64,000 nt of DNA from CAYQQJ01 sp964419935 (lineage in GTDB: Bacteria > Pseudomonadota > Gammaproteobacteria > Pseudomonadales > Cellvibrionaceae): assembly GCA_964419935.1 (NCBI GenBank), contig CAYQQJ010000007.1:1-64000 (forward strand), given 5' to 3'. The position numbers were made by a program, and so were the translations under genes. This document shows, piece after piece, positions 40,378-49,703 of this stretch. Under the pieces are notes generated by a model. It ran no database searches, was not told where the DNA came from, and saw only the letters and a program-made list of their open reading frames with translations. Position 1 is the stretch's first letter; every line of letters begins with the position of its first letter.

Positions 40378-40853
40378 TCGGCGGCTACACTGAATATCTT
40401 GCAGATGAAGCCGCGACCGTTCGCGCCGGCGAGCGTCTGGGTAAGGCGCTGGCCGCGGAGCCGGGCGGCGTCATCTTTCTTGACGGCGTGCTCGGCGCCG
40501 GCAAGACCACCTTCTGCCGTGGCCTGTTGGCGGCCTTTGGTCATCAAGGCGCGGTAAAAAGTCCCACCTATACGCTGGTTGAGCCATACTCATTGCAGGG
40601 CGTTACCGTCTACCATTTTGATCTTTATCGCCTCGGCAATCCGGAAGAGCTGGAATATATGGGCATCCGCGATTATTTTCGCCCGGACAGTGTCTGTGTG
40701 GTCGAATGGCCGGTACGGGGACAGGGCTTTTTGCCAGAGGAAGATTTGCTGGTTACAGTAACAACCCAGAATACCGGCCGTTGTCTCACGGTCGAAGCTG
40801 CCACTGCCAAGGGTGAGTGTTGCCTGACCGCTTTTGCTGCAGCCGCCAAATAA
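40374..40853 (+). CDS. tsaE: TsaE, t6A biosynthesis ATPase
   Basis: ATPase partner of TsaB/TsaD in threonylcarbamoyladenosine formation at tRNA position 37. 159 aa from ATG 40374, which overlaps the nnr stop (ATGA). P-loop GVLGAGKTTFCRG, SPTYTLVEPY, YHFDLYRL and VVEWPVRG, all family blocks. Confidence 0.95.
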   Translation: MIGGYTEYLADEAATVRAGERLGKALAAEPGGVIFLDGVLGAGKTTFCRGLLAAFGHQGAVKSPTYTLVEPYSLQGVTVYHFDLYRLGNPEELEYMGIRDYFRPDSVCVVEWPVRGQGFLPEEDLLVTVTTQNTGRCLTVEAATAKGECCLTAFAAAAK

Positions 40854-40914
40854 TGCGAACCCAACTCGATGACTTAGGGTTAAATGGCTTGGATTGGACC
40901 CGACAGGACATAGC

Positions 40915-42258
40915 ATGACCCATAAAAACAAAGCGTCGCGCCTGATTGCACGGGCAACCCTGCTGTGCATCTTCAGTCTTTCGTTCAATTGTGCCTGGGC
41001 GGTATCGGTTGAGAGTGTCCGGGTCTGGCGAGCGCCGGATCACACCCGCTTGGTTCTCGACCTGGACGGACCAGTGGAGCACAAACTATTCAGTCTCGAT
41101 CAGCCGCGTCGGGTGGTGATTGACATCGAAAATACCAAATTTGATACAGATCTTGCCGATTTGCAGTTAACCGGCACACCGATCAGTAGCCTTCGCCACG
41201 GGCGGCGCAATGAAGACGATCTGCGGGTAGTGCTGGACCTGGCCCAGGCGGCCAGGCCGCGCAGTTTCACTTTGAGCCCGCAAGCGGGAAAACCTCACCG
41301 GCTGGTCATCGACCTTTACGACGCGGAGACCAAAACCGTCAAAACCGTCGCCAATGTGACCCGGCAATCCGAACATAGAGACATCGTTATTGCGATAGAT
41401 GCCGGGCATGGCGGTGAGGACCCGGGTGCGATTGGCCCCGGCAAGTTGTATGAGAAAGACGTTGTCATGGCGATCAGCAAGGAGCTGGCGACCCTGATTA
41501 ACCGGGAGCCCGGTTACAAGGCGCAACTGGTGCGCACCGGTGACTACTACATTGCACTGAAGGATCGCCGCGACAAGGCGCGGCAGATCCGTGCGGATTT
41601 GTTCATTTCCGTCCACGCGGATGCCTTCAAGGATTCCCGTGCCAAGGGCGCATCTGTTTTCGCCTTGTCCCGGCGCGGCGCCACCAGTGAAACCGCGCGC
41701 TTTCTCGCCGCGAAAGAAAACGACGCCGATTTGATTGGAGGCGTTGGCGGGGTGAGTTTGAGTGACAAGGACGATGTGCTCGCCGGGGTCCTGGTGGATT
41801 TGTCCATGACCGCGAACATGACCAGCAGCCTGAACGTGGGCGGCAATGTGCTCAGGGAGATGGGCGGCATTACCAGGCTGCACAAACATCAGGTGGAACA
41901 GGCCGGCTTTATGGTGCTGAAGTCTCCCGACGTGCCGTCGATACTGGTTGAAACCGGCTTTATTTCCAACCCGGAAGAGGCTCGCAAGCTAAACAGCCAC
42001 AGCCATCGCGTCCAGCTGGCGAACGCCATCTTTCGCGGGGTCAAGAGCTTTTTTTACGACACACCGCCAGCGGGTTCCTATGTTGCCTGGAAAAAACACG
42101 GCGGTGGCGACAAGGAATATGTCATCGCCAGTGGTGATACCCTGTCCGCCATTGCCGAGCGACACAATGTTACTGTGCGTGAATTGATTCAGAAAAACGG
42201 GCTGACGGACTCGACTATCCGGGTCGGACAGCGGCTGATCATTCCGACCAGTTCATAA
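40915..42258 (+). CDS. amiB: N-acetylmuramoyl-L-alanine amidase (AMIN-Amidase_3-LysM)
   Basis: Periplasmic zinc amidase splitting septal peptidoglycan. 447 aa from ATG 40915, preceded by AGGA. Signal peptide (cleavage near CAWA), AMIN domain (about 28-130), Amidase_3 domain with zinc ligands in IDAGHGGEDPGA, LYEKD and SVHADAF and catalytic Glu in LVETGFISNPEE, and a C-terminal LysM (YVIASGDTLSAIAERHNVTV). The symbol follows the Pseudomonas position between tsaE and mutL. Confidence 0.94.
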   Translation: MTHKNKASRLIARATLLCIFSLSFNCAWAVSVESVRVWRAPDHTRLVLDLDGPVEHKLFSLDQPRRVVIDIENTKFDTDLADLQLTGTPISSLRHGRRNEDDLRVVLDLAQAARPRSFTLSPQAGKPHRLVIDLYDAETKTVKTVANVTRQSEHRDIVIAIDAGHGGEDPGAIGPGKLYEKDVVMAISKELATLINREPGYKAQLVRTGDYYIALKDRRDKARQIRADLFISVHADAFKDSRAKGASVFALSRRGATSETARFLAAKENDADLIGGVGGVSLSDKDDVLAGVLVDLSMTANMTSSLNVGGNVLREMGGITRLHKHQVEQAGFMVLKSPDVPSILVETGFISNPEEARKLNSHSHRVQLANAIFRGVKSFFYDTPPAGSYVAWKKHGGGDKEYVIASGDTLSAIAERHNVTVRELIQKNGLTDSTIRVGQRLIIPTSS

Positions 42259-42289
42259 CATCCCGAGCAGGCTGTTGAAAAAGTCTTTT

Positions 42290-42311
42290 GAGACCGCCTG
42301 ATGACAAACGG
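42290..42311 (+). repeat. Possible remnant of the 5.6-kb repeat element
   Basis: GAGACCGC and TGATGACAAACGG lie one base apart here. The same two strings flank or end the inverted repeat at 5596-5603 and 5706-5718. The match is short, so shared origin is only suggested. The rest of the 179-base amiB-mutL spacer shows nothing else. Confidence 0.3.
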
Positions 42312-42437
42312 ATCGCACACGCAAATCGAATCGAACTTCTCAATCGCCTGGTAAACCACAACTGGCGGCCCATAGCCACCGGGCATAATCGGCGGCCAAG
42401 GTCGCCAGAGCGCTACCACCAACTATCGAGGTTACCC

Positions 42438-44306
42438 TTGTCACAGATCAAATTGCTCAGTCCGCGCTTGGCGAACCAGATTGCTGCCGGGGAAGTGGTT
42501 GAGCGTCCCGCATCCGTCGTCAAGGAGTTGCTGGAAAACAGCCTGGACGCCGGTGCCACTCAACTGGACGTCGAGATAGAAGCCGGCGGCACGAAATTGA
42601 TGCGCGTGCGGGACAATGGCGGCGGTATTGGCAAGGATGACCTCACCCTCGCGCTGTCGCGTCACGCCACCAGCAAAATCTATGATCTGGACGATCTGGA
42701 AGCGGTTGAAACCCTCGGGTTTCGCGGCGAAGCCCTGGCCAGTATCAGCTCGGTCGCCCGCTTGTGTCTGACCAGCAACCCCGGCGGCGATGCTGCGAGC
42801 AGCGGCTGGGCAGCGAAATCCGAAGGCCGGGACATGCAGACCGAAATCATGCCCGCGTCCCACCCGCCGGGCACCACGGTGGAAGTCCGCGATCTGTTTT
42901 TCAATACGCCGGCGCGGCGCAAGTTTCTGCGTACCGAAAAAACCGAATACGGTCGGGTTGAAGATGTTCTGCGGCGCCTGGCGCTGTCGCGCTTTGCCGT
43001 GGGTTTTTCGCTGAAGAGCAACGGTCGCGTCATTCACAGCTGGCGGCCGGCCCTCACCCAGGCCGAGCGGGAGCGCCGTGTCGCGCAAATTTGCGGTCCC
43101 AGCTTTATGGAAAACGCCTTGCATCTGGATGTAGAGTTCACCGGTCTGCGTCTGTGGGGTTGGGTGGCCTTGCCAACCTTTTCCCGCAGCCAGGCCGATT
43201 TGCAGCACTTCTTTGTCAACGGCCGCTGCATCAAGGACAAGCTGGTTACCCACGCCGTACGCCAGGCCTATCAGGATGTGCTTTATCACGGTCGGCATCC
43301 TGCCTATGTGTTGTATCTGGAAATCGACCCGGCCAATGTGGACGTCAACGTGCATCCGACCAAACATGAAGTGCGCTTTCGCGATGGGCGCCTGGTTCAC
43401 GATTTCCTGTTTCGCAGTCTGCATCGGGCTCTGGCCGATGTGCGCCCCCAGGCGGAACAGGCTCCGGTATGGCGCCCGGTGGAGGAATTGGCGACGGCGG
43501 GTCCCACGGGCCCTACGGAACAATCATCGCTGGGGTTTGGCCGGCAGCAGGGAGGCAGCAGTTTCAGCGGTATTGGGCAGGGCAATCGATTCTCTGCGGA
43601 CAATACGGCGGTTGCCAATGTATCCGAACAAATTGCCGGCTATGCCACCTTGACCGCCGGGCTGCCGCAACAGGAGCCAGTGGACTTTCGCCAGTTGGAT
43701 GATCAGGCCCAGGCGGCGGATATGCCACCCCTGGGATTCGCCGTCGCGCAGCTCAAGGGTATCTATATTTTGGCGGAGAACGCCGAAGGGCTGGTAGTGG
43801 TCGACATGCACGCGGCGCACGAGCGCATTACCTATGAGCGCATGAAACAGCAGTATGCTCTCAGTGGCGTTCAATCCCAGCCATTACTGGTGCCGCAGAG
43901 CCTCGCGGTCAGCGAGAAGGAGGCCGACTGCGCCGAGCACAATCACGGCGAATTCACCAGCTTGGGTTTCAGAATTGAGCGCGCCGGACCGGAATCGCTG
44001 CTGGTGCGCGAGGTGCCCGTGGTGTTGCACAAGGCGGATGTGGAGCTGCTGGTGCGTGACGTATTGGCGGATATGATCGAACACGGCGCCAGTCAGCGCA
44101 TTGAAAACCGGGTGAACGAGGTGCTGAGTACCATGGCCTGCCACGGCTCGGTGCGCGCCAATCGCAAATTGACCATCGCTGAAATGAATGGCTTGTTGCG
44201 GGATATGGAAGCCACCGAGCGCAGCGGCCAGTGCAACCACGGCCGTCCCACCTGGACTCAGCAAACCCTTGCACAGCTGGACAAACTGTTTATGCGGGGT
44301 CAGTAA
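42438..44306 (+). CDS. mutL: MutL, DNA mismatch repair ATPase
   Basis: GHKL ATPase linking MutS to strand incision. I place the start at TTG 42438 (LSQIKLLSPRLANQIAAGE), six bases after GAGG; no ATG fits. 622 aa. Motifs ENSLDAGAT, DNGGGI, GFRGEALASISSV, and the linker about 340-430; the C-terminal dimerisation domain contains HAAHERITYERM and ACHGSVRANRKL. It has no DQHAxxERxxYE endonuclease pattern with full metal site that I can assert. Confidence 0.95.
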   Translation: MSQIKLLSPRLANQIAAGEVVERPASVVKELLENSLDAGATQLDVEIEAGGTKLMRVRDNGGGIGKDDLTLALSRHATSKIYDLDDLEAVETLGFRGEALASISSVARLCLTSNPGGDAASSGWAAKSEGRDMQTEIMPASHPPGTTVEVRDLFFNTPARRKFLRTEKTEYGRVEDVLRRLALSRFAVGFSLKSNGRVIHSWRPALTQAERERRVAQICGPSFMENALHLDVEFTGLRLWGWVALPTFSRSQADLQHFFVNGRCIKDKLVTHAVRQAYQDVLYHGRHPAYVLYLEIDPANVDVNVHPTKHEVRFRDGRLVHDFLFRSLHRALADVRPQAEQAPVWRPVEELATAGPTGPTEQSSLGFGRQQGGSSFSGIGQGNRFSADNTAVANVSEQIAGYATLTAGLPQQEPVDFRQLDDQAQAADMPPLGFAVAQLKGIYILAENAEGLVVVDMHAAHERITYERMKQQYALSGVQSQPLLVPQSLAVSEKEADCAEHNHGEFTSLGFRIERAGPESLLVREVPVVLHKADVELLVRDVLADMIEHGASQRIENRVNEVLSTMACHGSVRANRKLTIAEMNGLLRDMEATERSGQCNHGRPTWTQQTLAQLDKLFMRGQ

Positions 44307-44310
44307 GCAC

Positions 44311-45321
44311 GTGACTGTTGACGCTGTTTCTGAAGCCTCCACTTCTGAATCATCCGGTTCAGCAACGAAGCCCTTGGCCATTGCTGTCATGGGGCCCACC
44401 GCATCCGGCAAGACCGACCTCGCCATAGCACTGCACGAGGCACTGGGTGCAGAAATCATTAGTGTGGATTCAGCGCTGGTCTACAAAGGCATGAACATTG
44501 GCACTGCCAAGCCGTCTCCGGAAGAACTGGCGCGCGGGCCGCACCGGCTGATCGACATCCGTGACCCGGCCGACCCCTATTCCGCCGCGGATTTCTGTCG
44601 CGATGCGAGGCGGGAAATGGCACAAATCGCCAACGCCGGCAAAATACCTCTCCTGGTCGGCGGCACCATGCTCTATTTCAAGTCATTGTTGGACGGCCTG
44701 ACGGACATGCCCGCCTCGGACCCCAAGATCCGCGCGGCCATCGAAGCCGAAGCTCAAGCCAAAGGCTGGCCCGCCATGCATGGGCTATTGGCGGAGGTGG
44801 ACCCGGAGACAGCGGCGGCGCTGCATCCGAACCATTCCCACCGTATTGGGCGGGCGCTGGAAGTTTACCGTGTATCCGGTAAAACTATCAGCGCGTGGCG
44901 CAGTGGTGACAGTAACGGCCTGCGCGAGCAATATCGCTGGGTGCAATTGGCACTGGCGCCCCATGACCGGCAGCTGTTGCATGAACGAATCGCAATGCGC
45001 TTTGACCGCATGCTGGCGGAGGGGCTGGTTGAGGAAGTGCGCGAACTGTATCAGCGAGGGAACCTAACTCCTGATCTGCCCTCTATAAGAGCCGTAGGCT
45101 ATCGCCAGGTGTGGGGTTACCTGGCCGGTGACTATGGTTATGACGAAATGCGCCAACGCGGTATCGCTGCAACCCGGCAATTGGCCAAACGGCAACTGAC
45201 CTGGTTGCGCGGTTGGCCGGATCTGGTCTGGCTGGATATTCAGGCGCCGGATGGCGCGCCAAAAAGATTCGAGGAAATTATGAATAAGGCCTTGAATTGT
45301 ATAGCCCCAGCAACCATATAA
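44311..45321 (+). CDS. miaA: tRNA dimethylallyltransferase
   Basis: Adds the isopentenyl group to A37 of UNN-reading tRNAs. 336 aa from GTG 44311, four bases after the mutL stop; the frame is open upstream inside mutL. P-loop GPTASGKTDLA, DSALVYKGMNIGTAKP, GGTMLYFKSLLDGL, NHSHRIGRALEVYR, RAVGYRQVWGYL. The N-terminal Ser/Thr-rich stretch before the P-loop is a short extension. Confidence 0.95.
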   Translation: MTVDAVSEASTSESSGSATKPLAIAVMGPTASGKTDLAIALHEALGAEIISVDSALVYKGMNIGTAKPSPEELARGPHRLIDIRDPADPYSAADFCRDARREMAQIANAGKIPLLVGGTMLYFKSLLDGLTDMPASDPKIRAAIEAEAQAKGWPAMHGLLAEVDPETAAALHPNHSHRIGRALEVYRVSGKTISAWRSGDSNGLREQYRWVQLALAPHDRQLLHERIAMRFDRMLAEGLVEEVRELYQRGNLTPDLPSIRAVGYRQVWGYLAGDYGYDEMRQRGIAATRQLAKRQLTWLRGWPDLVWLDIQAPDGAPKRFEEIMNKALNCIAPATI

Positions 45322-45463
45322 TGGCATTGGTTTGTTTGCGTGGCAGATAAACCTCTGTGCTTGCTCGAATTTAATTTCTTATGCCGCCGGTAATTGCCCA
45401 GTCCACCCGCTTTTTGGGAAAGCCGCCCGGCCTCATTTCACTACTCTCATAAGGAGACCCGCC

Positions 45464-45727
45464 ATGTCAAAAGGGCATAGTCTACAAGACCCTTACCTAA
45501 ACGTATTGCGCAAAGAGCGCATCCCCGTTTCTATCTATCTCGTAAACGGCATCAAGTTGCAGGGCCAGGTCGAATCCTTCGACCAATTTGTGGTACTGCT
45601 GAAGAATACTGTCAGCCAAATGGTTTATAAGCACGCTATTTCTACCGTTGTTCCCTCTCGTCCGGTGCGTGTGCCTCTGGTTAATCCAGAAGGTGGAGCG
45701 GATGACGACATGGAGCATGGGGTATAA
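45464..45727 (+). CDS. hfq: Hfq, RNA chaperone
   Basis: Sm-like hexamer that pairs small RNAs with mRNAs. 87 aa from ATG 45464 behind AAGGAGA. Sm1 (SIYLVNGIKLQGQVESFDQFVVLL) and Sm2 (YKHAISTVVPSR) motifs complete; the C-terminal tail is short and acidic (GGADDDMEHGV), as in pseudomonads rather than the long enteric tail. Confidence 0.98.
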   Translation: MSKGHSLQDPYLNVLRKERIPVSIYLVNGIKLQGQVESFDQFVVLLKNTVSQMVYKHAISTVVPSRPVRVPLVNPEGGADDDMEHGV

Positions 45728-45749
45728 CCGTGAGCCGTGCCATTGGTGA

Positions 45750-45775
45750 TGCACTCTGCGTAACCACAGAGTGCA
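45750..45775 (+). other. Hairpin in the hfq-hflX spacer
   Basis: TGCACTCTG pairs with CAGAGTGCA in a 9-bp perfect stem with an 8-base loop. No T-run follows, so it would not end transcription; it may protect or mark the 3' end of the hfq message. Confidence 0.5.
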
Positions 45776-45798
45776 ACGCTCACTCGTAGAGGTAACCC

Positions 45799-47160
45799 TT
45801 GTTTTTCGAACGTCCTGAATCTGGTGAACTGGCGGTGCTGGTTCACTTTGATATTAATCGTTCAGTTGATGCTGACGATCCGCGCGAGTTTGAAGAGCTC
45901 GTACTTTCCGCCGGAGGTGATCCGGTGGCCATGTTGACGGGTCAGCGCGCGGCCCCCGATTCCCGTTATTTTATTGGTACCGGCAAGCTGCAGGAGCTGC
46001 GGGAGCTTGTCCAGCACCACCAGGCAGAGCTGGTCATTTTCAATCATGTGCTGATGGCTACTCAGGAGCGCAATCTTGAGAAAGCGCTGCAGTGCCGCGT
46101 ACTCGATCGCACCGGTCTGATTCTGGACATCTTTGCTCAGCGTGCCCGCACCCACGAAGGTAAGCTGCAGGTGGAGCTGGCGCAACTGCACCATGCGTCA
46201 ACCCGGCTGATTCGTGGCTGGACGCACCTTGAGCGGCAAAAAGGCGGCATTGGCTTGCGTGGCCCCGGTGAGACCCAGCTCGAGACCGACCGCCGCTTGC
46301 TGCGGGCGCGTATAAAATCCATCGACAAACGGCTTGAGAAAGTGCGCAAACAGCGCGCTCAAGGGCGACGGGCGCGAAACAGGGCGGATATTCCCACGGT
46401 TTCCCTGGTGGGCTACACCAACGCCGGCAAGTCTACCCTGTTCAACAAAATTACCGATGCCGGCGTCTTTGTGCAGGATCAGCTGTTTGCAACGCTGGAC
46501 CCGACCATGCGCCGCATTGAGCTGCCGGACGTGGGCGGTGCGATACTTGCCGACACTGTGGGCTTTATCAGTCACCTGCCGCATCGACTGGTGGAAGCGT
46601 TTCGCGCAACCCTGGAAGAAGCGGCCAATGCCGACCTGCTGTTGCACGTTATCGATGCCGCGGCGGAAGAGCGGCAACGCAACATGACCCAGGTTCAGGA
46701 AGTGTTGCAGGAAATCGGTGCCGCCAGCGTTCGGCAGCTGTTGGTTTACAACAAAATTGATTTGATGGATGCCATGGCACCGCGATTGGATCGCGACGAC
46801 CAGGGGCGGCCGGTGGCCGTGTGGTTGTCCGCCCACACAGGCGAAGGTCTTGATTTGCTGTTTCAGGCCATTGCGGAGGTGCTGTCCGACAACATGTGCC
46901 ATGGCACACTGCGTCTGAACACCGACAAGGGCAGTCTGCGCGCGCGTTTCCACCGCAACAACGCGGTGCTCGACGAACATTACCTGGCCGATGGCGCCTG
47001 TGAAATCGAAGTGCGTTTGCCTGTAGCGGATTTAAACCGTATCCTCGCCGCCGAAGCGTTGAAAACTGAAGACCTTGAATGGGTCAGTGACGCGCATATG
47101 AATTTTCGGGAGCCTGGGGCGCAGGACTCGGCCGAAAGGATTAACGCCGGAGCAGGTTGA
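45799..47160 (+). CDS. hflX: HflX, ribosome-splitting GTPase
   Basis: GTPase that rescues stalled ribosomes. 453 aa from TTG 45799, behind GAGG at the same spacing as mutL; MFFERP matches the Pseudomonas N-terminus. N-terminal HflX domain (DPREFEELVLSAGG), Gly-rich linker GGIGLRGPGETQLETDRR, then G domain: GYTNAGKSTL, DTVGFISHLPH, NKIDLMD. Confidence 0.96.
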   Translation: MFFERPESGELAVLVHFDINRSVDADDPREFEELVLSAGGDPVAMLTGQRAAPDSRYFIGTGKLQELRELVQHHQAELVIFNHVLMATQERNLEKALQCRVLDRTGLILDIFAQRARTHEGKLQVELAQLHHASTRLIRGWTHLERQKGGIGLRGPGETQLETDRRLLRARIKSIDKRLEKVRKQRAQGRRARNRADIPTVSLVGYTNAGKSTLFNKITDAGVFVQDQLFATLDPTMRRIELPDVGGAILADTVGFISHLPHRLVEAFRATLEEAANADLLLHVIDAAAEERQRNMTQVQEVLQEIGAASVRQLLVYNKIDLMDAMAPRLDRDDQGRPVAVWLSAHTGEGLDLLFQAIAEVLSDNMCHGTLRLNTDKGSLRARFHRNNAVLDEHYLADGACEIEVRLPVADLNRILAAEALKTEDLEWVSDAHMNFREPGAQDSAERINAGAG

Positions 47161-47260
47161 GCGCCGTCGGTCTATCGCTTTCACGAAACCCGGCTGCATC
47201 TATCACAACGCCATCAGCTATGTGAAGTTAACAACAATACGATGAATCATGGAGATATTT

Positions 47261-48433
47261 ATGGCCTGGAATGAACCGGGTAACAACGACAAAGATCCTT
47301 GGGGGGGGAAGCGCGGCAATAATGACGGCCCGCCCGATCTCGACGAAGTGATCAAGAACTTGCAGAGCAAGTTAAGCCGGATGTTTGGCGGCAAAGGCAG
47401 CGCGGACGGTGGCGGTAACAGCTCGGGCTCCAATTCAGGTTCAACAGGTTTTGTTATCGGTCTGGTGGCGATCATCGCACTCGTACTGTTTGGTCTGGGC
47501 GGCATCTATCAGGTCAACCAGCAGGAGCGGGCGGTGGTTCTGCGTTTTGGCGTCTATTCCACCACCAAAGGGCCGGGGCTGCACTGGAATCCGCCCTTCA
47601 TTGACAATGTCATGGTTGAAACCGTGACCCGCGTGCGGGAGTGGAGTACGTCCGAGCAGATGTTGACCAAGGATCTGAACATCGTCGATATCCAGCTATC
47701 CGTGCAGTACACCATTGACGATGCGCGACAGTTCCTGCTGGAAGTCAAAGACCCGGAGAACAGCCTGCGTCAGGCGTCCAACTCGGCTTTGCGTCACGTC
47801 GCCGGGTCGACAGTAATGCATCAGGTATTGACGGAAGGCCGTAGCCAGGTCGCCTTCGATGTGCAGCAGCGCCTGCAGAGTTATCTGGACGCCTATCGCA
47901 CCGGCATCCGAATTGGCACGGTGAACATCGAAGAAGCCAGCCCGCCCAAGGAAGTCCAGGCGGCATTCGATGACGTGATCCGCGCTCGGGAAGATGAAGA
48001 ACGGCTGAAAAGTGAAGCGGAAGCCTATGCCAACGGCATCGTACCCGTCGCCCGCGGTAACGCCCAGCGCATGATCGAAGAGGCCGAAGGCTACAAAGCA
48101 CAGGTGGTCGCCAGCGCCGAGGGTGAGGCACAGCGTTTCGAGTACTTGCTGGCGGAATACCAACAGGCACCGAAGGTCACTCGTCAGCGCCTCTACCTGG
48201 ACGCCATGGAAGAAGTCATGTCGCGCAGCACCAAGGTGCTGGTGGATGTGGAAGGCGGCAACAATATGCTCTACCTGCCCCTGGACAAGATGGTCGGCTC
48301 CAATCGAGGCTCGCGGGCCAATGATGAGCCGCCGCTGACGTCTGCCGAACTGGATGAACTCACCAACAGACTTGCCGAGCAATTGCGCAGCGAACAAGCT
48401 GCGACTGCGCCGCGACGCAGGGAGGTACGCTGA
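47261..48433 (+). CDS. hflK: HflK, SPFH-domain FtsH regulator
   Basis: Membrane-anchored SPFH protein that with HflC encloses FtsH. 390 aa from ATG 47261, six bases after GGAG. N-terminal Gly/Asn-rich cytoplasmic part (DPWGGKRGNNDGPPDLDEVIKNLQ), membrane helix (about 65-88), band-7 domain (QQERAVVLRFG), long helical segment rich in Ala/Glu, C-terminal charged tail. Three bases before hflC. Confidence 0.96.
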   Translation: MAWNEPGNNDKDPWGGKRGNNDGPPDLDEVIKNLQSKLSRMFGGKGSADGGGNSSGSNSGSTGFVIGLVAIIALVLFGLGGIYQVNQQERAVVLRFGVYSTTKGPGLHWNPPFIDNVMVETVTRVREWSTSEQMLTKDLNIVDIQLSVQYTIDDARQFLLEVKDPENSLRQASNSALRHVAGSTVMHQVLTEGRSQVAFDVQQRLQSYLDAYRTGIRIGTVNIEEASPPKEVQAAFDDVIRAREDEERLKSEAEAYANGIVPVARGNAQRMIEEAEGYKAQVVASAEGEAQRFEYLLAEYQQAPKVTRQRLYLDAMEEVMSRSTKVLVDVEGGNNMLYLPLDKMVGSNRGSRANDEPPLTSAELDELTNRLAEQLRSEQAATAPRRREVR

Positions 48434-48435
48434 AC

Positions 48436-49311
48436 ATGAATGTACGGTCGCTTTTTATACTTGCTCTTATCGCCGTGGTGTTCACTGTTCTGGTGAGTGC
48501 CCTGTATATTGTTAACGAAACCCAGCGCGGCGTATTGTTGCGCTTTGGTCGCGTGATCAATGCCGACATCCAGCCCGGCCTGCATATCAAATGGCCGGTC
48601 GCCGATCAGGTGCGCAAATTCGACGCGCGTGTGCTGACGCTGGATGCACCGGAGGAGCGTTTTCTTACGATTGAGAAGAAATCCATGATCGTGGATTCCT
48701 TCGCCAAGTGGCGCATCATTGACGTAGCCAAGTACTACACTGCCACCAGCGGCGAAGAGTTGCGGGCTCGGCGATTGCTAGAACAGCGTATCAACGAAGG
48801 TTTGCGCAACCAGTTTGCCCAACGATCTTTGCAAGAGGTTGTCAGCGGTGAGCGCGATCAGTTGATGGTCGAGTTGACCAAGCAGCTCAATGGTTTCACT
48901 CAGGCGTCCCTCGGTATCGAGATAGTGGATATCCGCATCAAGCGGATTGACCTTCCGGCCGAAGTCAGCGGTCCCGTGTTCGCCCGCATGGCGGCGGAGC
49001 GTGAGCGTGAAGCGCGGGAACATCGGGCGAAAGGTAAGGAGCAGGCCGAGATCATTCGCGCCGATGCAGACCGCCAGCAAACGGTGTTGTTGGCTCAGGC
49101 GTATCGGGATGCAGAAAAGCTGCGCGGCCAGGGTGATGCGCAAGCTGCCAACATCTATGCCTCGGCTTACTCGAAAGACCCCGAATTCTATGCGTTTGTG
49201 CGAAGTTTGAGTGCGTATACCCAATCCTTTAACAGTAAGGACGACGTCTTGCTGGTGGATCCAGAGGGTGACTTCTTCCACTACTTGAACAACGCGGGTG
49301 GCAGTAAATAA
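48436..49311 (+). CDS. hflC: HflC, SPFH-domain FtsH regulator
   Basis: Partner of HflK. 291 aa: N-terminal membrane helix (residues 5-24), band-7 domain (ETQRGVLLRFGRV), helical tail (REREAREHRAKGKEQAEIIRADADRQ) and SYSKDPEFYAFVRSLSAYTQSF. A strong terminator follows 107 bases downstream. Confidence 0.97.
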   Translation: MNVRSLFILALIAVVFTVLVSALYIVNETQRGVLLRFGRVINADIQPGLHIKWPVADQVRKFDARVLTLDAPEERFLTIEKKSMIVDSFAKWRIIDVAKYYTATSGEELRARRLLEQRINEGLRNQFAQRSLQEVVSGERDQLMVELTKQLNGFTQASLGIEIVDIRIKRIDLPAEVSGPVFARMAAEREREAREHRAKGKEQAEIIRADADRQQTVLLAQAYRDAEKLRGQGDAQAANIYASAYSKDPEFYAFVRSLSAYTQSFNSKDDVLLVDPEGDFFHYLNNAGGSK

Positions 49312-49417
49312 GTACCGATGGTCAATAATGCGGGGCGAGTGCGGTGATGATCGGTGTTGATGCATCATGAATAACCCCGTTTGATTTTCGTACACCACAA
49401 AGAATGGTAAACTTACG

Positions 49418-49446
49418 AAACCGGGCGCAGCGCGCCCGGTTTTTTT
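49418..49446 (+). terminator. Rho-independent terminator after hflC
   Basis: Nine-bp stem ACCGGGCGC / GCGCCCGGT with a 3-base loop (49420-49440) and T7 after it. It closes the hfq-hflX-hflKC transcript. Confidence 0.95.
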
Positions 49447-49504
49447 GTGTCACCACGACGGCTGAGCTTCTCGGTGGGACGCATGGTATGAGAGACAATG
49501 CTGT

Positions 49505-49693
49505 ATGTGGGATGATCTGATCCGGGCTTTATGCCTCATGCTCGTGATCGAAGGGATCTTGCCCTTTGTGTATCCCGCGCGTTGGCGCCGGTTGATTGCC
49601 CTGGTTGCTGAAATGAGCGATCGTCAGCTAAGGCTGGTGGGGCTGGCGAGTATGCTGATTGGCGCGCTTTTGTTAATGACAATCTCCAAATGA
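49505..49693 (+). CDS. DUF2065 small membrane protein
   Basis: 62 aa, two hydrophobic helices (about 6-24 and 42-59) around a basic loop (YPARWRRLIALVAEM), the usual DUF2065 layout. Conserved between hflC and hisZ in Pseudomonas. Ten bases before hisZ. Function unknown. Confidence 0.85.
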   Translation: MWDDLIRALCLMLVIEGILPFVYPARWRRLIALVAEMSDRQLRLVGLASMLIGALLLMTISK

Positions 49694-49703
49694 GTGGAGC
49701 CTT

